A stretch of 64,000 nucleotides of DNA from Lamprobacter modestohalophilus (GTDB taxonomy: Bacteria; Pseudomonadota; Gammaproteobacteria; Chromatiales; Chromatiaceae), in contig NZ_NRRY01000003.1 of the NCBI RefSeq assembly GCF_016583905.1, positions 1 to 64,000 of the forward strand. Direction: 5' to 3'. The position numbers and the translations under genes were made by a program. Shown here in pieces: positions 27,375 to 38,767 of the stretch (position 1 is its first letter; each line of letters starts with the position of its first letter). Below the pieces are notes generated by a model. The model did no database searches. It was not told where the DNA came from and saw only the letters and a program-made list of their open reading frames with translations.

Positions 27375-28391
27375 CTAGACCAACACGCCGGGCGAGAAGC
27401 TATAGCTGTCGATGATGTTGACGTAGTTGGCACGCTCGAAATCGGCCGGATTCGGCACCGCGAGGGCACTGACACGGCCGCGCACATCGGCGATCGACTC
27501 GAAGCTCTGCTCCTCCATCCAGTGCGTGATCCCTTCAAGGATGCGCGTGACCTGTGGAGCCCCGTTTTTGAGCAGGGTACTGCACAGATGGACCGCATCG
27601 GTGCCGGCGAGCAGCAGCTTGATGGCATCGTCCGCAGTATGGATGCCACCGGTGGCACCGAGCGAGAGGCCATCGATGCGACCGTACAGGATCGCGATCC
27701 AGCGCATCGCCAATAGCGCCTCGGCTGAGGTCGAGGGATGCAGGCTCGGCTGCAACCGCAGGCTGTCGATATTGATGTCGGGCTGATAGAAGCGGTTGAA
27801 CAGCGACACACCATCCGCGCCGGCCTCGGCCATGCGGCGCACCATGTTGCCGACCGAGCTGAAGCTCGGCGAGAGCTTCATGTTGATCGGGATACTGATT
27901 TGGCTCTTGAGCAGACGCAGGATCTCGAGATAACGCTCCTCAACCTGGCTGCCATCGAGGCTGATATCAGCGGCCACATAGTAGACGTTGAGTTCGAGCG
28001 CGTCGGCGCCGGCCTGCTCGAGCTCCTTTGCATGCTCGATCCAACCGCCCGGGGTGACGCCGTTGAGACTGGCGATCACGGGGATGTCCAAGGCCTCTTT
28101 GAGCTGCCGGAGGTTCTCGAGGTAGTTGTCAAGACCGGTGCTGAAGTCGTTCCAGTCCGGCAGGAAGCCTTCGCCGATCTCAGCGAAGCCGGTGTCCTGC
28201 TGGTGCAAGAACCGGTTCATGGTCTCGTTCTCGGCGGTGATCGCCTCCTCGAACAACGAGTACATGATGATGGCCGCAGCCCCCTGATCCTCAAGCTCTT
28301 TCGCTTGCGCGATACTCTTGGTCAGCGGCGAGGCCGAGGGAACGATGGGGTTTTTCAGCTCGAAACCGAGGTACTGGGTCGTCAGGTCCAT
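27375..28391 (-). CDS. Dihydroorotate dehydrogenase-like flavoprotein
   Basis: 338 aa from ATG 28391 (MDLTTQYLGFELKNPIVPSA); a start at 28403 is possible. TIM-barrel FMN protein of the PyrD class 1 superfamily: KNPIVPSASPLT, PVIASLNGVTPGGW, ELNVYYV (replacing the usual NxSCPN), INMKLSPSF and the FMN-phosphate loop GATGGIHTADDA. The catalytic Cys/Ser loop of true PyrD is not obvious, so pyrimidine synthesis is doubtful. Genes of this type recur directly downstream of nifJ, as here (84 bp apart, same strand), suggesting a function coupled to pyruvate:ferredoxin oxidoreductase. The reaction is unknown. Confidence 0.8.
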   Translation of the reverse strand: MDLTTQYLGFELKNPIVPSASPLTKSIAQAKELEDQGAAAIIMYSLFEEAITAENETMNRFLHQQDTGFAEIGEGFLPDWNDFSTGLDNYLENLRQLKEALDIPVIASLNGVTPGGWIEHAKELEQAGADALELNVYYVAADISLDGSQVEERYLEILRLLKSQISIPINMKLSPSFSSVGNMVRRMAEAGADGVSLFNRFYQPDINIDSLRLQPSLHPSTSAEALLAMRWIAILYGRIDGLSLGATGGIHTADDAIKLLLAGTDAVHLCSTLLKNGAPQVTRILEGITHWMEEQSFESIADVRGRVSALAVPNPADFERANYVNIIDSYSFSPGVLV

Positions 28392-28439
28392 GGGGATCTC
28401 CAAGGGGCAAATAGCGTGGTCGGGCGAGAGGGAGGACTG

Positions 28440-28462
28440 GCGAGGGGGCTAATCCCCCTCGC
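28440..28462. terminator. Perfect hairpin between nifJ and the DHOD-like gene
   Basis: GCGAGGGGG (28440-28448) pairs with CCCCCTCGC (28454-28462) around a five-base loop, in the 84-bp spacer after nifJ. There is no T-run on the minus strand, so it may attenuate transcription or stabilise the upstream mRNA rather than fully terminate. Confidence 0.5.
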
Positions 28463-28475
28463 AGGCTACCGGCGC

Positions 28476-32072
<3,597 letters not shown>

Positions 32073-32466
32073 CGTGTTACCACGTTGGATGGGTGATGGG
32101 TGCCCCGACCGAGGAGCCTGTGAGCCGCCGGCGCGGTCTCCCAGGAGACATTGGCTACGTCTCTTGGGCGATCTGGACGCCGGTTCGGTCGGAGACGGAG
32201 AACTCGGCGAAACTATAACGAGATTCTTGCCTGCGCCGGCTGATCTCGGTTCAAGAACACCAAGGAATTCACCTCGCGCATGATCCGGGTCAGGAAATTG
32301 AGTCGGTTGCTCCTGAAGTGCTCGAGGATGCCCTCTGGCCCTTTCGGTTTAGGTCAAATCTTATTATTGATTAACACCTTGGCGGCAGGGTTTTGGCTGT
32401 GGGTCATCGGTCGTTTCTGGAGCCAGGCGGGGTCGAGCTAGGGCTGCTGGCGATCTCGCGGCTGGC
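32073..32466. other. Intergenic region between divergent nifJ and rimI
   Basis: About 400 bp without a credible gene. An AT-rich patch around 32350-32378 stands out against the GC-rich surroundings and is the likeliest site for nifJ promoter elements, but I cannot identify a full FNR/Anr or sigma54 site. The segment at 32100-32220 contains several imperfect GC-rich inverted repeats and could fold in the nifJ leader. Confidence 0.4.
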
Positions 32467-32472
32467 TATAAT
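32467..32472 (+). promoter_or_regulatory. Perfect -10 hexamer adjacent to the rimI start
   Basis: TATAAT ends six bases before the rimI ATG (32479), so transcription from it would begin at or within a base or two of the start codon, giving a leaderless mRNA. No good -35 hexamer is seen at 17 +/- 1 bases, and no Shine-Dalgarno sequence separates it from the ATG. Confidence 0.45.
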
Positions 32473-32478
32473 CGGCAG

Positions 32479-32970
32479 ATGACCGTCCCCCTGACACCGG
32501 CGCGCGCGATTGCTTTGCGGCGCATGACCGAGGCTGATCTCAGTGAGGTCATGCAGGTTGAGTGCGAGGCCTATGCGGTGCCCTGGACCGAGGGCATCTT
32601 TCGCGACTGTTTGCGCGCGAACTATTGCTGTCTGGTTGCCGATCGGGCGGGACGGTTGATCGGGCATGCGGTGATGTCGGTGGCCGCCGGCGAGTGCCAC
32701 ATCCTGAATCTCTGCGTGGCACCTGGCCATCAAGGCCGAGGTCTTGGCCGGCAACTGCTGCGGCGGGTGCTCGCGCTCGCGCGTCAGCGCGAGGCAGACA
32801 CGGCCTTTCTGGAGGTGCGGGCATCGAACAGGGGTGCGATCCAGCTCTATCAGGCCGAGGGATTTGATGAGATCGGTCTGCGCAAGGGCTATTATCCGGC
32901 TGCTGAAGCGAGCCCTACTTCAGGTCGCTCCAGTCGCGAAGACGCGGTGCTGATGGCGCGGGCCCTATAA
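32479..32970 (+). CDS. rimI: Ribosomal protein S18-alanine N-acetyltransferase
   Basis: 163 aa GNAT enzyme that acetylates the N-terminal Ala of ribosomal protein S18. RimI hallmarks: PWTEGIFRDCL (~35-45), CHILNLCVAPGHQGRGLGRQ with the acetyl-CoA loop (QGRGLG), LEVRASNRGAIQLYQAEGF and GLRKGYYP. tsaB, its frequent partner, is not adjacent. The gene is followed after four bases by the broken tumE. Confidence 0.92.
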   Translation: MTVPLTPARAIALRRMTEADLSEVMQVECEAYAVPWTEGIFRDCLRANYCCLVADRAGRLIGHAVMSVAAGECHILNLCVAPGHQGRGLGRQLLRRVLALARQREADTAFLEVRASNRGAIQLYQAEGFDEIGLRKGYYPAAEASPTSGRSSREDAVLMARAL

Positions 32971-32974
32971 TTCG

Positions 32975-33265
32975 ATGAAAGCGCGCCAACTTTTCCGCTA
33001 CAAGGCCCGTCAGGGCGAGACCATCTGCGAGATGGTGATCTGGGCGCTTCCTGCAGCAACCAGGGAGCGGCCACATGGACTCAAATACCGGCTGTTTTGC
33101 GGCGTTCCTGGGCAGTGTTTGGTGCGCTATGACAATGAGTTGGGCAAGGGCGATCATCGTCACTGCGGAGATCAAGAAGAGCCTTATCCGTTTTCATCCG
33201 TGGAGTAGCTTCTTGCTGACTTTCGTGCGGATTGCGCTAGGCTCGCAGCTTGGAGGTGGACATGA
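32975..33265 (+). pseudogene. TumE-family toxin gene interrupted by an in-frame TAG
   Basis: Reads MKARQLFRYKARQGETICEM onward, typical of TumE (DUF6516) toxins, to PYPFSSVE, then TAG at 33206-33208. It continues in the same frame as LLADFRADCARLAAWRWT and a TGA at 33263-33265. Family members have Gln at the stop position (VEQLLADF), so a single CAG-to-TAG change explains it. The 96-codon gene overlaps the antitoxin ATG by four bases (ATGA), so the operon layout is intact. A truncated 77-residue product is possible, as is suppression. Toxin activity is probably lost. Confidence 0.8.
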
Positions 33266-33621
33266 AGACGATCGAGATCAGCTTACTGTCGCCAGAAGCC
33301 GCGCTTGGCGAGTTCGCCAAGACTTGGACTGCAGCGCAATCTTCTTCCCGTGAAATGACGCCCAGGCTTGCCTTCGGCAGCCTGCGAGAGCTGTTTTTGG
33401 CAATTACCGAGCAGCGGATGGAACTGCTGCGTTATGTTGCTGCGCATGAGGGGTTAAGCCTTCGGCAACTTGCGCGGGCCTTGGATTGGGATGGCAGCGA
33501 TCTGCAAGCGGATGTGGCCGAGCTTGCAGATCTCGGGCTCTTGGAGCGAGATCAGCAGGGTGCCCTCTCAGCGCCTTATGACGAGATCCTGATCCACGCC
33601 GGGATTCGCGATGCTGCTTGA
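33262..33621 (+). CDS. TumA-type HTH antitoxin (HVO_A0114-like DNA-binding protein)
   Basis: 119 aa from ATG 33262. Starts MKTIEISLLSPEAALGEFAK and carries a winged-helix domain (LLRYVAAHEGLSLRQLARAL, then DLQADVAELADLGLLERDQQ). This protein type is the usual partner of DUF6516/TumE toxins and should bind both the toxin and its own operator. It remains open although the toxin gene carries a nonsense codon. Confidence 0.8.
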   Translation: MKTIEISLLSPEAALGEFAKTWTAAQSSSREMTPRLAFGSLRELFLAITEQRMELLRYVAAHEGLSLRQLARALDWDGSDLQADVAELADLGLLERDQQGALSAPYDEILIHAGIRDAA

Positions 33622-33694
33622 GTGTCTGCTGTTGGCCGCGCTAGATCTGGCACTGCGTCGCGTTGGTGCTTGAGCGCCCGCTGATGCTTGAGTG

Positions 33695-34408
33695 CTAGGG
33701 CGTGAGTCCGTCGTGGTTTGCGCTGTCGTCTGCATTGAGTAGCGGCTGCATCGCGCGCTCGAAGTCTGCTGGGTTCAGATACTGAATGACCACGCCGCCG
33801 TCAGCATCGCGCGCGATATCAAGACCCTTATCCGGATAGAGCCAGTGCACTACGCCGCGCTCCTCGGTGAGCTGGCGCTCGGGCTCGCCGAAACGACCAA
33901 TGATGTCTTCCGGTCTGAGGCTCTTCCAGGGGAGATAGGTGATCGAGCGGATCGGCGCCTCGGCGAGTGGTGCGGCATCGTCGGGGTCGAGCACCACCTT
34001 GCGGCTGCCGCTGGAGAGCTTGCTGGCGCGCAGACCACGGTCGTACATGCCAGCGAGCTGGTCCTGCGGGACCGCGAGCGAGACCACCCAATCGGCCTTC
34101 AGATTGCTGAGCAGGATGTTGTCGAAGTAGGCCTCGACGGTGAAATCTGTGTCGGGGGCGTCGGGCCTGGTCTCGGCAAACAGGTTGAGCTTGCCATCTT
34201 CGCCGAGCAGCGCGCGCAGATCAGTCAGGGTGCTCTCGCCGAGCGTCAGACCAAACGCCTGTAGCTGACCGTTCGGCGCGCGGCTGACGTCCCAGGGATA
34301 GAGCCGAACCCCGGCGCGCTCATCGGGAAAGGCGGACAGCAGCATCCAGATCCCGATGAAGGCGAGGAGGGCGCCGGTCAGCACCGAGAGCAGGATCTTG
34401 CGGTCCAT
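33695..34408 (-). CDS. Membrane-anchored protein of unknown function
   Basis: 237 aa. A single N-terminal helix (LLSVLTGALLAFIGIWMLLS, ~5-24) anchors a soluble, probably periplasmic, domain. Two related modules may be present: LGESTLTDLRALLGEDGKLN and PEDIIGRFGEPERQLTEERG. These look like the SmpA/OmlA-type pattern in which a short helix-turn before GxP measures distance, but I cannot assign a family. The ending is acidic. Separated by ~110 bp from the Mth938-like gene on the same strand. Confidence 0.7.
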   Translation of the reverse strand: MDRKILLSVLTGALLAFIGIWMLLSAFPDERAGVRLYPWDVSRAPNGQLQAFGLTLGESTLTDLRALLGEDGKLNLFAETRPDAPDTDFTVEAYFDNILLSNLKADWVVSLAVPQDQLAGMYDRGLRASKLSSGSRKVVLDPDDAAPLAEAPIRSITYLPWKSLRPEDIIGRFGEPERQLTEERGVVHWLYPDKGLDIARDADGGVVIQYLNPADFERAMQPLLNADDSANHDGLTP

Positions 34409-34521
34409 TAGCGATGGCTCATCTGTTTAGCGGTGGTTCATCTGTTTCGCGTTTACTCAAGCCTTTGATCTTGGCCCATGCGTTCAGTGGCTGGCTCAGG
34501 CGTTGATGATTCAATGCTGGC

Positions 34522-34896
34522 TCAGGCATCGCTGATCAGGGCGGCAACCACGCGCCGGCCCTCACCCGCGAGGATGTTGTAGGTACGGCAGGCGGCGCCG
34601 GTATCCATGATCTCAATACCGATGCCTTGAGCGAGCAGGCAGGCATAGAGGGCCGGGTCTGGGAACCGCTGGCGAGCGCCCGTGCCGAGCACCACGACTT
34701 GCGGCGCCAACGCGGCAATGGCCTCGAAATGGGCTGCTTCTAGCTGCTCGAACTGGGCCGGCCCCCAATCGGTCAGGATGCGCCCAGCGGTGAGCGCTAG
34801 CGTGCCGCTGTAGTGCTGGCCTTGAATCCGAACTTGGCCTGGCTCATGGGCCTCGATCAGTGGCCCAGCGTCGGTCTCGAATTCGGAGAATTTCAT
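34522..34896 (-). CDS. Mth938-like (DUF498/NDUFAF3 family) protein
   Basis: 124 aa, single alpha/beta domain. Typical blocks: FSEFETDAGPLIEAHEPGQV at the start, the central VVVLGTGARQRFPDP and the ending MDTGAACRTYNILAGEGRRV. Eukaryotic NDUFAF3 assists complex I assembly. Bacterial homologues are uncharacterised but often sit near protein-export or membrane genes. It lies seven bases downstream of a SulP transporter gene on the same strand, so the two are likely one transcript. Confidence 0.88.
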   Translation of the reverse strand: MKFSEFETDAGPLIEAHEPGQVRIQGQHYSGTLALTAGRILTDWGPAQFEQLEAAHFEAIAALAPQVVVLGTGARQRFPDPALYACLLAQGIGIEIMDTGAACRTYNILAGEGRRVVAALISDA

Positions 34897-34903
34897 CGCT
34901 GAC

Positions 34904-37033
34904 CTAGCCTAGCACCGGTGTGCTCGGTCCAACCGCTGGAGGCGCTGGCCGCGGTGCTTCACCGGTATCGAATGTTTCCTTCATGAAGTCGATAGCCGTC
35001 CGTTTGGTGCGCATGAAGTGGGTCTCATCGAGCAGGTTGAACAGCTTGCCGCGGCGTAGAGTTTCGTAGACCTGTGACTTGAGGCTCGAGAAGTAGAGCT
35101 CAACCCCGTTGTCGCGGAAGGTCTCGATCACATCGCGTAAACGCTCCTCGCCGGTGACATCGATGTCGTTGATGCCGCTGCCATCGATCAAGACCGCGCG
35201 AGCCTGAGGGTTCTTGGCCCGCGCCTCGAGCAAGACATCCTCGAAGCGTGAGGCATTGACGAAGTTGAGCGAGCCATCGAAGCGCACGACGATGAAGCGA
35301 TTGCCGAGCGGCTCGACCTCATTAGTACTCACGCCAGCCAGGCTGCCGTCAGGTCGGCGGCCAAGGATGTCGGTCCGCGGCTGCATGGTGCGGACCAGGA
35401 ACAGCACGATGGCGAGTCCGGCGCCGAGCAGAATGCCGTTGGCGAGCTGCGGCGCCATGGCCAGGGTGGCGATGAAGGTAATCAGGCCAACGAGGGCCTC
35501 CTGACGCTCGATCTTCCAAGCGCGCACCAGCGAGCGGATGTTGATCAGTCCGAACACAGCCATCATCACGATCACCGCCAGCACCGCCTGCGGCAGATGG
35601 TAGAGCAGCGGGGTCAGGAACAGCAGCACCAACATCACCGCGATGGCACTGATGATCGCGAACAGCCCAGTCTTGGCGCCGTTCTTGGCCGCCACCGCCG
35701 AGCGCGAGAAGGAGCCGCTGACGGTATAAGAGCTGAAGAAGCTGCCGACGATATTGGCCAGGCCCTGACCGACCAGCTCCTTGCTGGTATCGACCCGCTC
35801 GCGGGTCTGCGCGGCGATGGCCTTAGAGATCGATGTCGCCTCCATGAAGCCGATCAGCGCCATCACCAGTGCCGAGGGGAACAGGGTCCAGAAGAAGTCC
35901 ATGCGCATCTCCGGCACCTGGAAGCTGGGCAAGCCTGCCGGGATGGCGCCGACTACGGCACCGCCGCCCATCATCTTGATCTGATCGCCATCGACCTTGC
36001 TGATGCGCCAGGTGTGGCCGTCGGCTTCGACATCGGCAGGTACCGCGCCGTGACGGTAGAACAGATCACGGCCATCCTCGGTCAGCACATGCTCGAAACG
36101 GAGGTTGTGCAGCGCGACTTGGCGCTCGTTGTTGGCCAGCTTGCGCTGATTCATCTCGCGGGTCAGCACGCGGAGATCGGCTTCTAGCAGTGCCACCTCG
36201 GCGAACCGATCGGCATCATCGGCGCTGATCAGATCGCGCATGTCTTGGTTGATGCGCGCGGTGGTGGTCCCGAGCGAGTCGATCGCGCGTGCGGTAGAAG
36301 CGAAGCCCGCCGCCAGGGTGCGTGCCTCTTGGTCTTGGATGGCGTCGAGGGGAACCGACTGATTGCGCTCGAAGCCGATCCACCAGCTCAACAGCGTCAG
36401 CAACACCACCGCCAGCAGCACCCCGGGGATCTTCGGTATCACCCGGCGTGCGCCGATGATGATGACGAAGGTTGCGAGCGCGAACAGCAGCGTCGGCAGA
36501 TGGGTCTGCGGCAACTGCACGATCACGGTCCAGAGGTCGAGCACGAAGTTATCGGTGCGCGGGAAGGGCACGTTAAGGATCTTGCTCAGCTGCGACAGGC
36601 CGATGATCAGCGCCGCGGCATTGGTGAAGCCGACGATCACTGGGCTGGAGAGGAAGTTGACCAGGATGCCCATGCGCAGCAGCCCGAGCACCAAGCGCAG
36701 CACGCCGACCATCAGCGCCAGCATCACCGAGAGCACGATGAAGTCCTCGCTGCCAAGCGCCGCCAGCGGTAGCACCGCCGCCGCCGACATCAGCGAGAGC
36801 ATCGCTACCGGGCCGGTATGCAGCTGCGGTAGTGAGCCCCAGAGCGAGGCGATGATCACCGGCATGAACGAGGCATAGAGTCCGTAGACCACTGGCAGAC
36901 CGGCTAGCTGGGCATAGGCCATGCTCTGTGGGACCAGGACCAGCGCGACCGTGATGCCAGCGATCAGATCGCCGCGCAGTCGGTCACCGGAGAGCGGGAA
37001 CCAGTTCAGGAACGGAAAGACAGTCTTCAGCAT
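34904..37033 (-). CDS. SulP-family anion transporter with STAS domain and a large soluble insert
   Basis: 709 aa from ATG 37033 (MLKTVFPFLNWFPLSGDRLR). SulP (SLC26) proteins carry sulfate, bicarbonate or other anions. The signature LVPQSMAYAQLAGLPVVYGLY (~32-52) and STSGPVAM-like HTGPVAMLSLMSA are present, then ~11 membrane helices, and a C-terminal STAS domain (FDGSLNFVNASRFEDVLLEA; AVLIDGSGINDIDVTGEERL). Between helices an insert of ~150 residues (~230-380) contains coiled-coil segments (ADRFAEVALLEADLRVLTRE) and a small beta domain; most SulP proteins, including the second one here (46013), lack it. Anion specificity unknown. Confidence 0.88.
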   Translation of the reverse strand: MLKTVFPFLNWFPLSGDRLRGDLIAGITVALVLVPQSMAYAQLAGLPVVYGLYASFMPVIIASLWGSLPQLHTGPVAMLSLMSAAAVLPLAALGSEDFIVLSVMLALMVGVLRLVLGLLRMGILVNFLSSPVIVGFTNAAALIIGLSQLSKILNVPFPRTDNFVLDLWTVIVQLPQTHLPTLLFALATFVIIIGARRVIPKIPGVLLAVVLLTLLSWWIGFERNQSVPLDAIQDQEARTLAAGFASTARAIDSLGTTTARINQDMRDLISADDADRFAEVALLEADLRVLTREMNQRKLANNERQVALHNLRFEHVLTEDGRDLFYRHGAVPADVEADGHTWRISKVDGDQIKMMGGGAVVGAIPAGLPSFQVPEMRMDFFWTLFPSALVMALIGFMEATSISKAIAAQTRERVDTSKELVGQGLANIVGSFFSSYTVSGSFSRSAVAAKNGAKTGLFAIISAIAVMLVLLFLTPLLYHLPQAVLAVIVMMAVFGLINIRSLVRAWKIERQEALVGLITFIATLAMAPQLANGILLGAGLAIVLFLVRTMQPRTDILGRRPDGSLAGVSTNEVEPLGNRFIVVRFDGSLNFVNASRFEDVLLEARAKNPQARAVLIDGSGINDIDVTGEERLRDVIETFRDNGVELYFSSLKSQVYETLRRGKLFNLLDETHFMRTKRTAIDFMKETFDTGEAPRPAPPAVGPSTPVLG

Positions 37034-37239
37034 GGGGGCAGGGCGCATAGGGCGTCTCGAAACTCGATAGGTCGGCTTTACCGGCTTTTCTGAGGGGCTA
37101 TTCTAGCCTGCCCGACCCCTGTTGAGCATTGATGTTCAGTGCGGCGTGCATCAATGCTATCAATTTGCATCTCTCGCTGGTTGAATCCCGCGCGGGCGTT
37201 GAGACGACAGCCGGGGTTGGCCTGCGGCACAATGGCCCG

Positions 37240-38745
37240 ATGCAACGCTTAGGCTCACTGCGCAACGCCGTTCTGCTGTTCGTCTTGCTGCCACTGCTCG
37301 GAATCCTGGTGGGGCTGGGCATGCTGGGCCTGCGCGAGCTCGAGGGGCAGATGACGCGGCGCCTGCAGGATGATATCGAACTGGTGGCGCGCTCGATCCG
37401 TCTGCCGATCGCGGCCGCGATGGTGCGTGACGATACCGATGCGGTGCAGGAGGCGCTGGATTCGGTGTTTCAGATCGATCAGGTGTTTGGCGCCTATGTC
37501 TACGACCGCGCCGGCGCGCGGGTGGCCACCAGCGGTCCGTGCAGCCCCTTGCTGGAGCGGCGTCGCGATGCGCGCGCGCTCACCGCCGAGGGCACTCAGG
37601 GGAGCTTCGAGGAGCGCCGCGGTCGCGAGGTGTTCTCGTTCTTCCTGCCGCTGTTCGACGGGGCCGGCCAGGTGGTTGGGCTGCTGCAGGTAACGCGCGA
37701 TCTGTCCCGCTTTCAAGACTATCTGGAACGTCTGCGCTGGCTTGGAAGCAGCGCGCTGGGTCTGCTCGCCGTGGTCTTCGTGCTGGTGGTGCTGATCGGC
37801 CATCATCGCGCCGTCGGTCGCCATGTGCGCGGACTCACCGGCGCGATGGAGCCGATCGGGACCGGCGAGTCGGGACTGCGGGTGCCAGAACGTGGTCCCG
37901 ATGAATTACGTCGTCTCGGCGCCAGCGTCAATGCCATGATCGCGCGCTGGGAGGCCTCTGAGCATCGCCTGCGCGATCAGCGCGCGCGTGAAGCGCAGCT
38001 CGAGCGCGAGCTGCGCCAATCGGAGAAGTTGGCCGCGATCGGGCGACTCGCTGCGGGCTTGGCGCATGAGCTTGGCACCCCGCTCGGCAGTGTTGCGGGG
38101 CGCGCCCAGCGCGCCGCCCGTCAGTTGCCTCCGGAGTCACCCGCGCAGGGCGAGCTGACCCAGTTGCTCGCCGAACTGGGGCGCGTGGAGCGCATTGTGC
38201 GTGAGCTGCTCGATTTCGCCCGCCAAGGGGTGTTGAATCGGCGCTTGGTCGAGCTGGCGCCCTTGATCAAGGGGGTTGTGGCGCGCTCTCGCCAGGCCGC
38301 GCCGCGCGACGACCTACAGGTCGAGGTCGCATTGGCCGAGCAGCTGGCCGGGCTGAAGCTCGATGTCGACCCACTGCGGTTGGAGCAGGCGCTCGGCAAC
38401 CTCTTGGATAATGCCCTACAGGCGGCGACGCATCAGGTGTGGATCAGCGCCGAGCTGACTGAAGAGCAGCTCTTGCTGCGGGTCGCGGATGATGGTCCTG
38501 GGGTCATGCCTGAGGCCGTTGAACGACTGTTCGAGCCCTTCTTTACCACCAAGCCGGCCGGCCAGGGCACTGGGCTCGGGCTGGCGGTGGCCCGAGCCGC
38601 CATCGCCGAGCATGGAGGTCATCTCTGGCTTGCCCCAGCGGCGGAGCAGGGTGCCTGCTTCCTGATCGCCTTACCGCTGTCTGGCGATACGCGGGCGGCC
38701 TTGAGCCCGCCCGAGCGTCTTGCGCCAGCAGCTCTACCGCACTGA
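37240..38745 (+). CDS. Sensor histidine kinase
   Basis: 501 aa from ATG 37240. Membrane helix 1 (~9-30), a periplasmic sensor region (~35-160, including VYDRAGARVATSGPCSPLLE), helix 2 (~170-187), a HAMP linker, then the dimerisation/phosphoacceptor domain with H276 in GLAHELGTPLGSVAG, and a GHKL ATPase domain: N-box EQALGNLLDNALQA, G1 VADDGPGVM, F-box LFEPFFTTKP and G2 GQGTGLGLAVARA. The HELGTP motif places it with the NtrB-like/ZraS group that pairs with NtrC-type regulators, which fits the next gene 22 bp downstream. Signal unknown. Confidence 0.93.
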   Translation: MQRLGSLRNAVLLFVLLPLLGILVGLGMLGLRELEGQMTRRLQDDIELVARSIRLPIAAAMVRDDTDAVQEALDSVFQIDQVFGAYVYDRAGARVATSGPCSPLLERRRDARALTAEGTQGSFEERRGREVFSFFLPLFDGAGQVVGLLQVTRDLSRFQDYLERLRWLGSSALGLLAVVFVLVVLIGHHRAVGRHVRGLTGAMEPIGTGESGLRVPERGPDELRRLGASVNAMIARWEASEHRLRDQRAREAQLERELRQSEKLAAIGRLAAGLAHELGTPLGSVAGRAQRAARQLPPESPAQGELTQLLAELGRVERIVRELLDFARQGVLNRRLVELAPLIKGVVARSRQAAPRDDLQVEVALAEQLAGLKLDVDPLRLEQALGNLLDNALQAATHQVWISAELTEEQLLLRVADDGPGVMPEAVERLFEPFFTTKPAGQGTGLGLAVARAAIAEHGGHLWLAPAAEQGACFLIALPLSGDTRAALSPPERLAPAALPH

Positions 38746-38767
38746 GTGAGGAATCCAGATCCCGATC

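Noticed and set aside
32340-32380. FNR/Anr site in the nifJ upstream region
   Set aside because: Only half-site similarity to TTGAT-N4-ATCAA; not strong enough to annotate.
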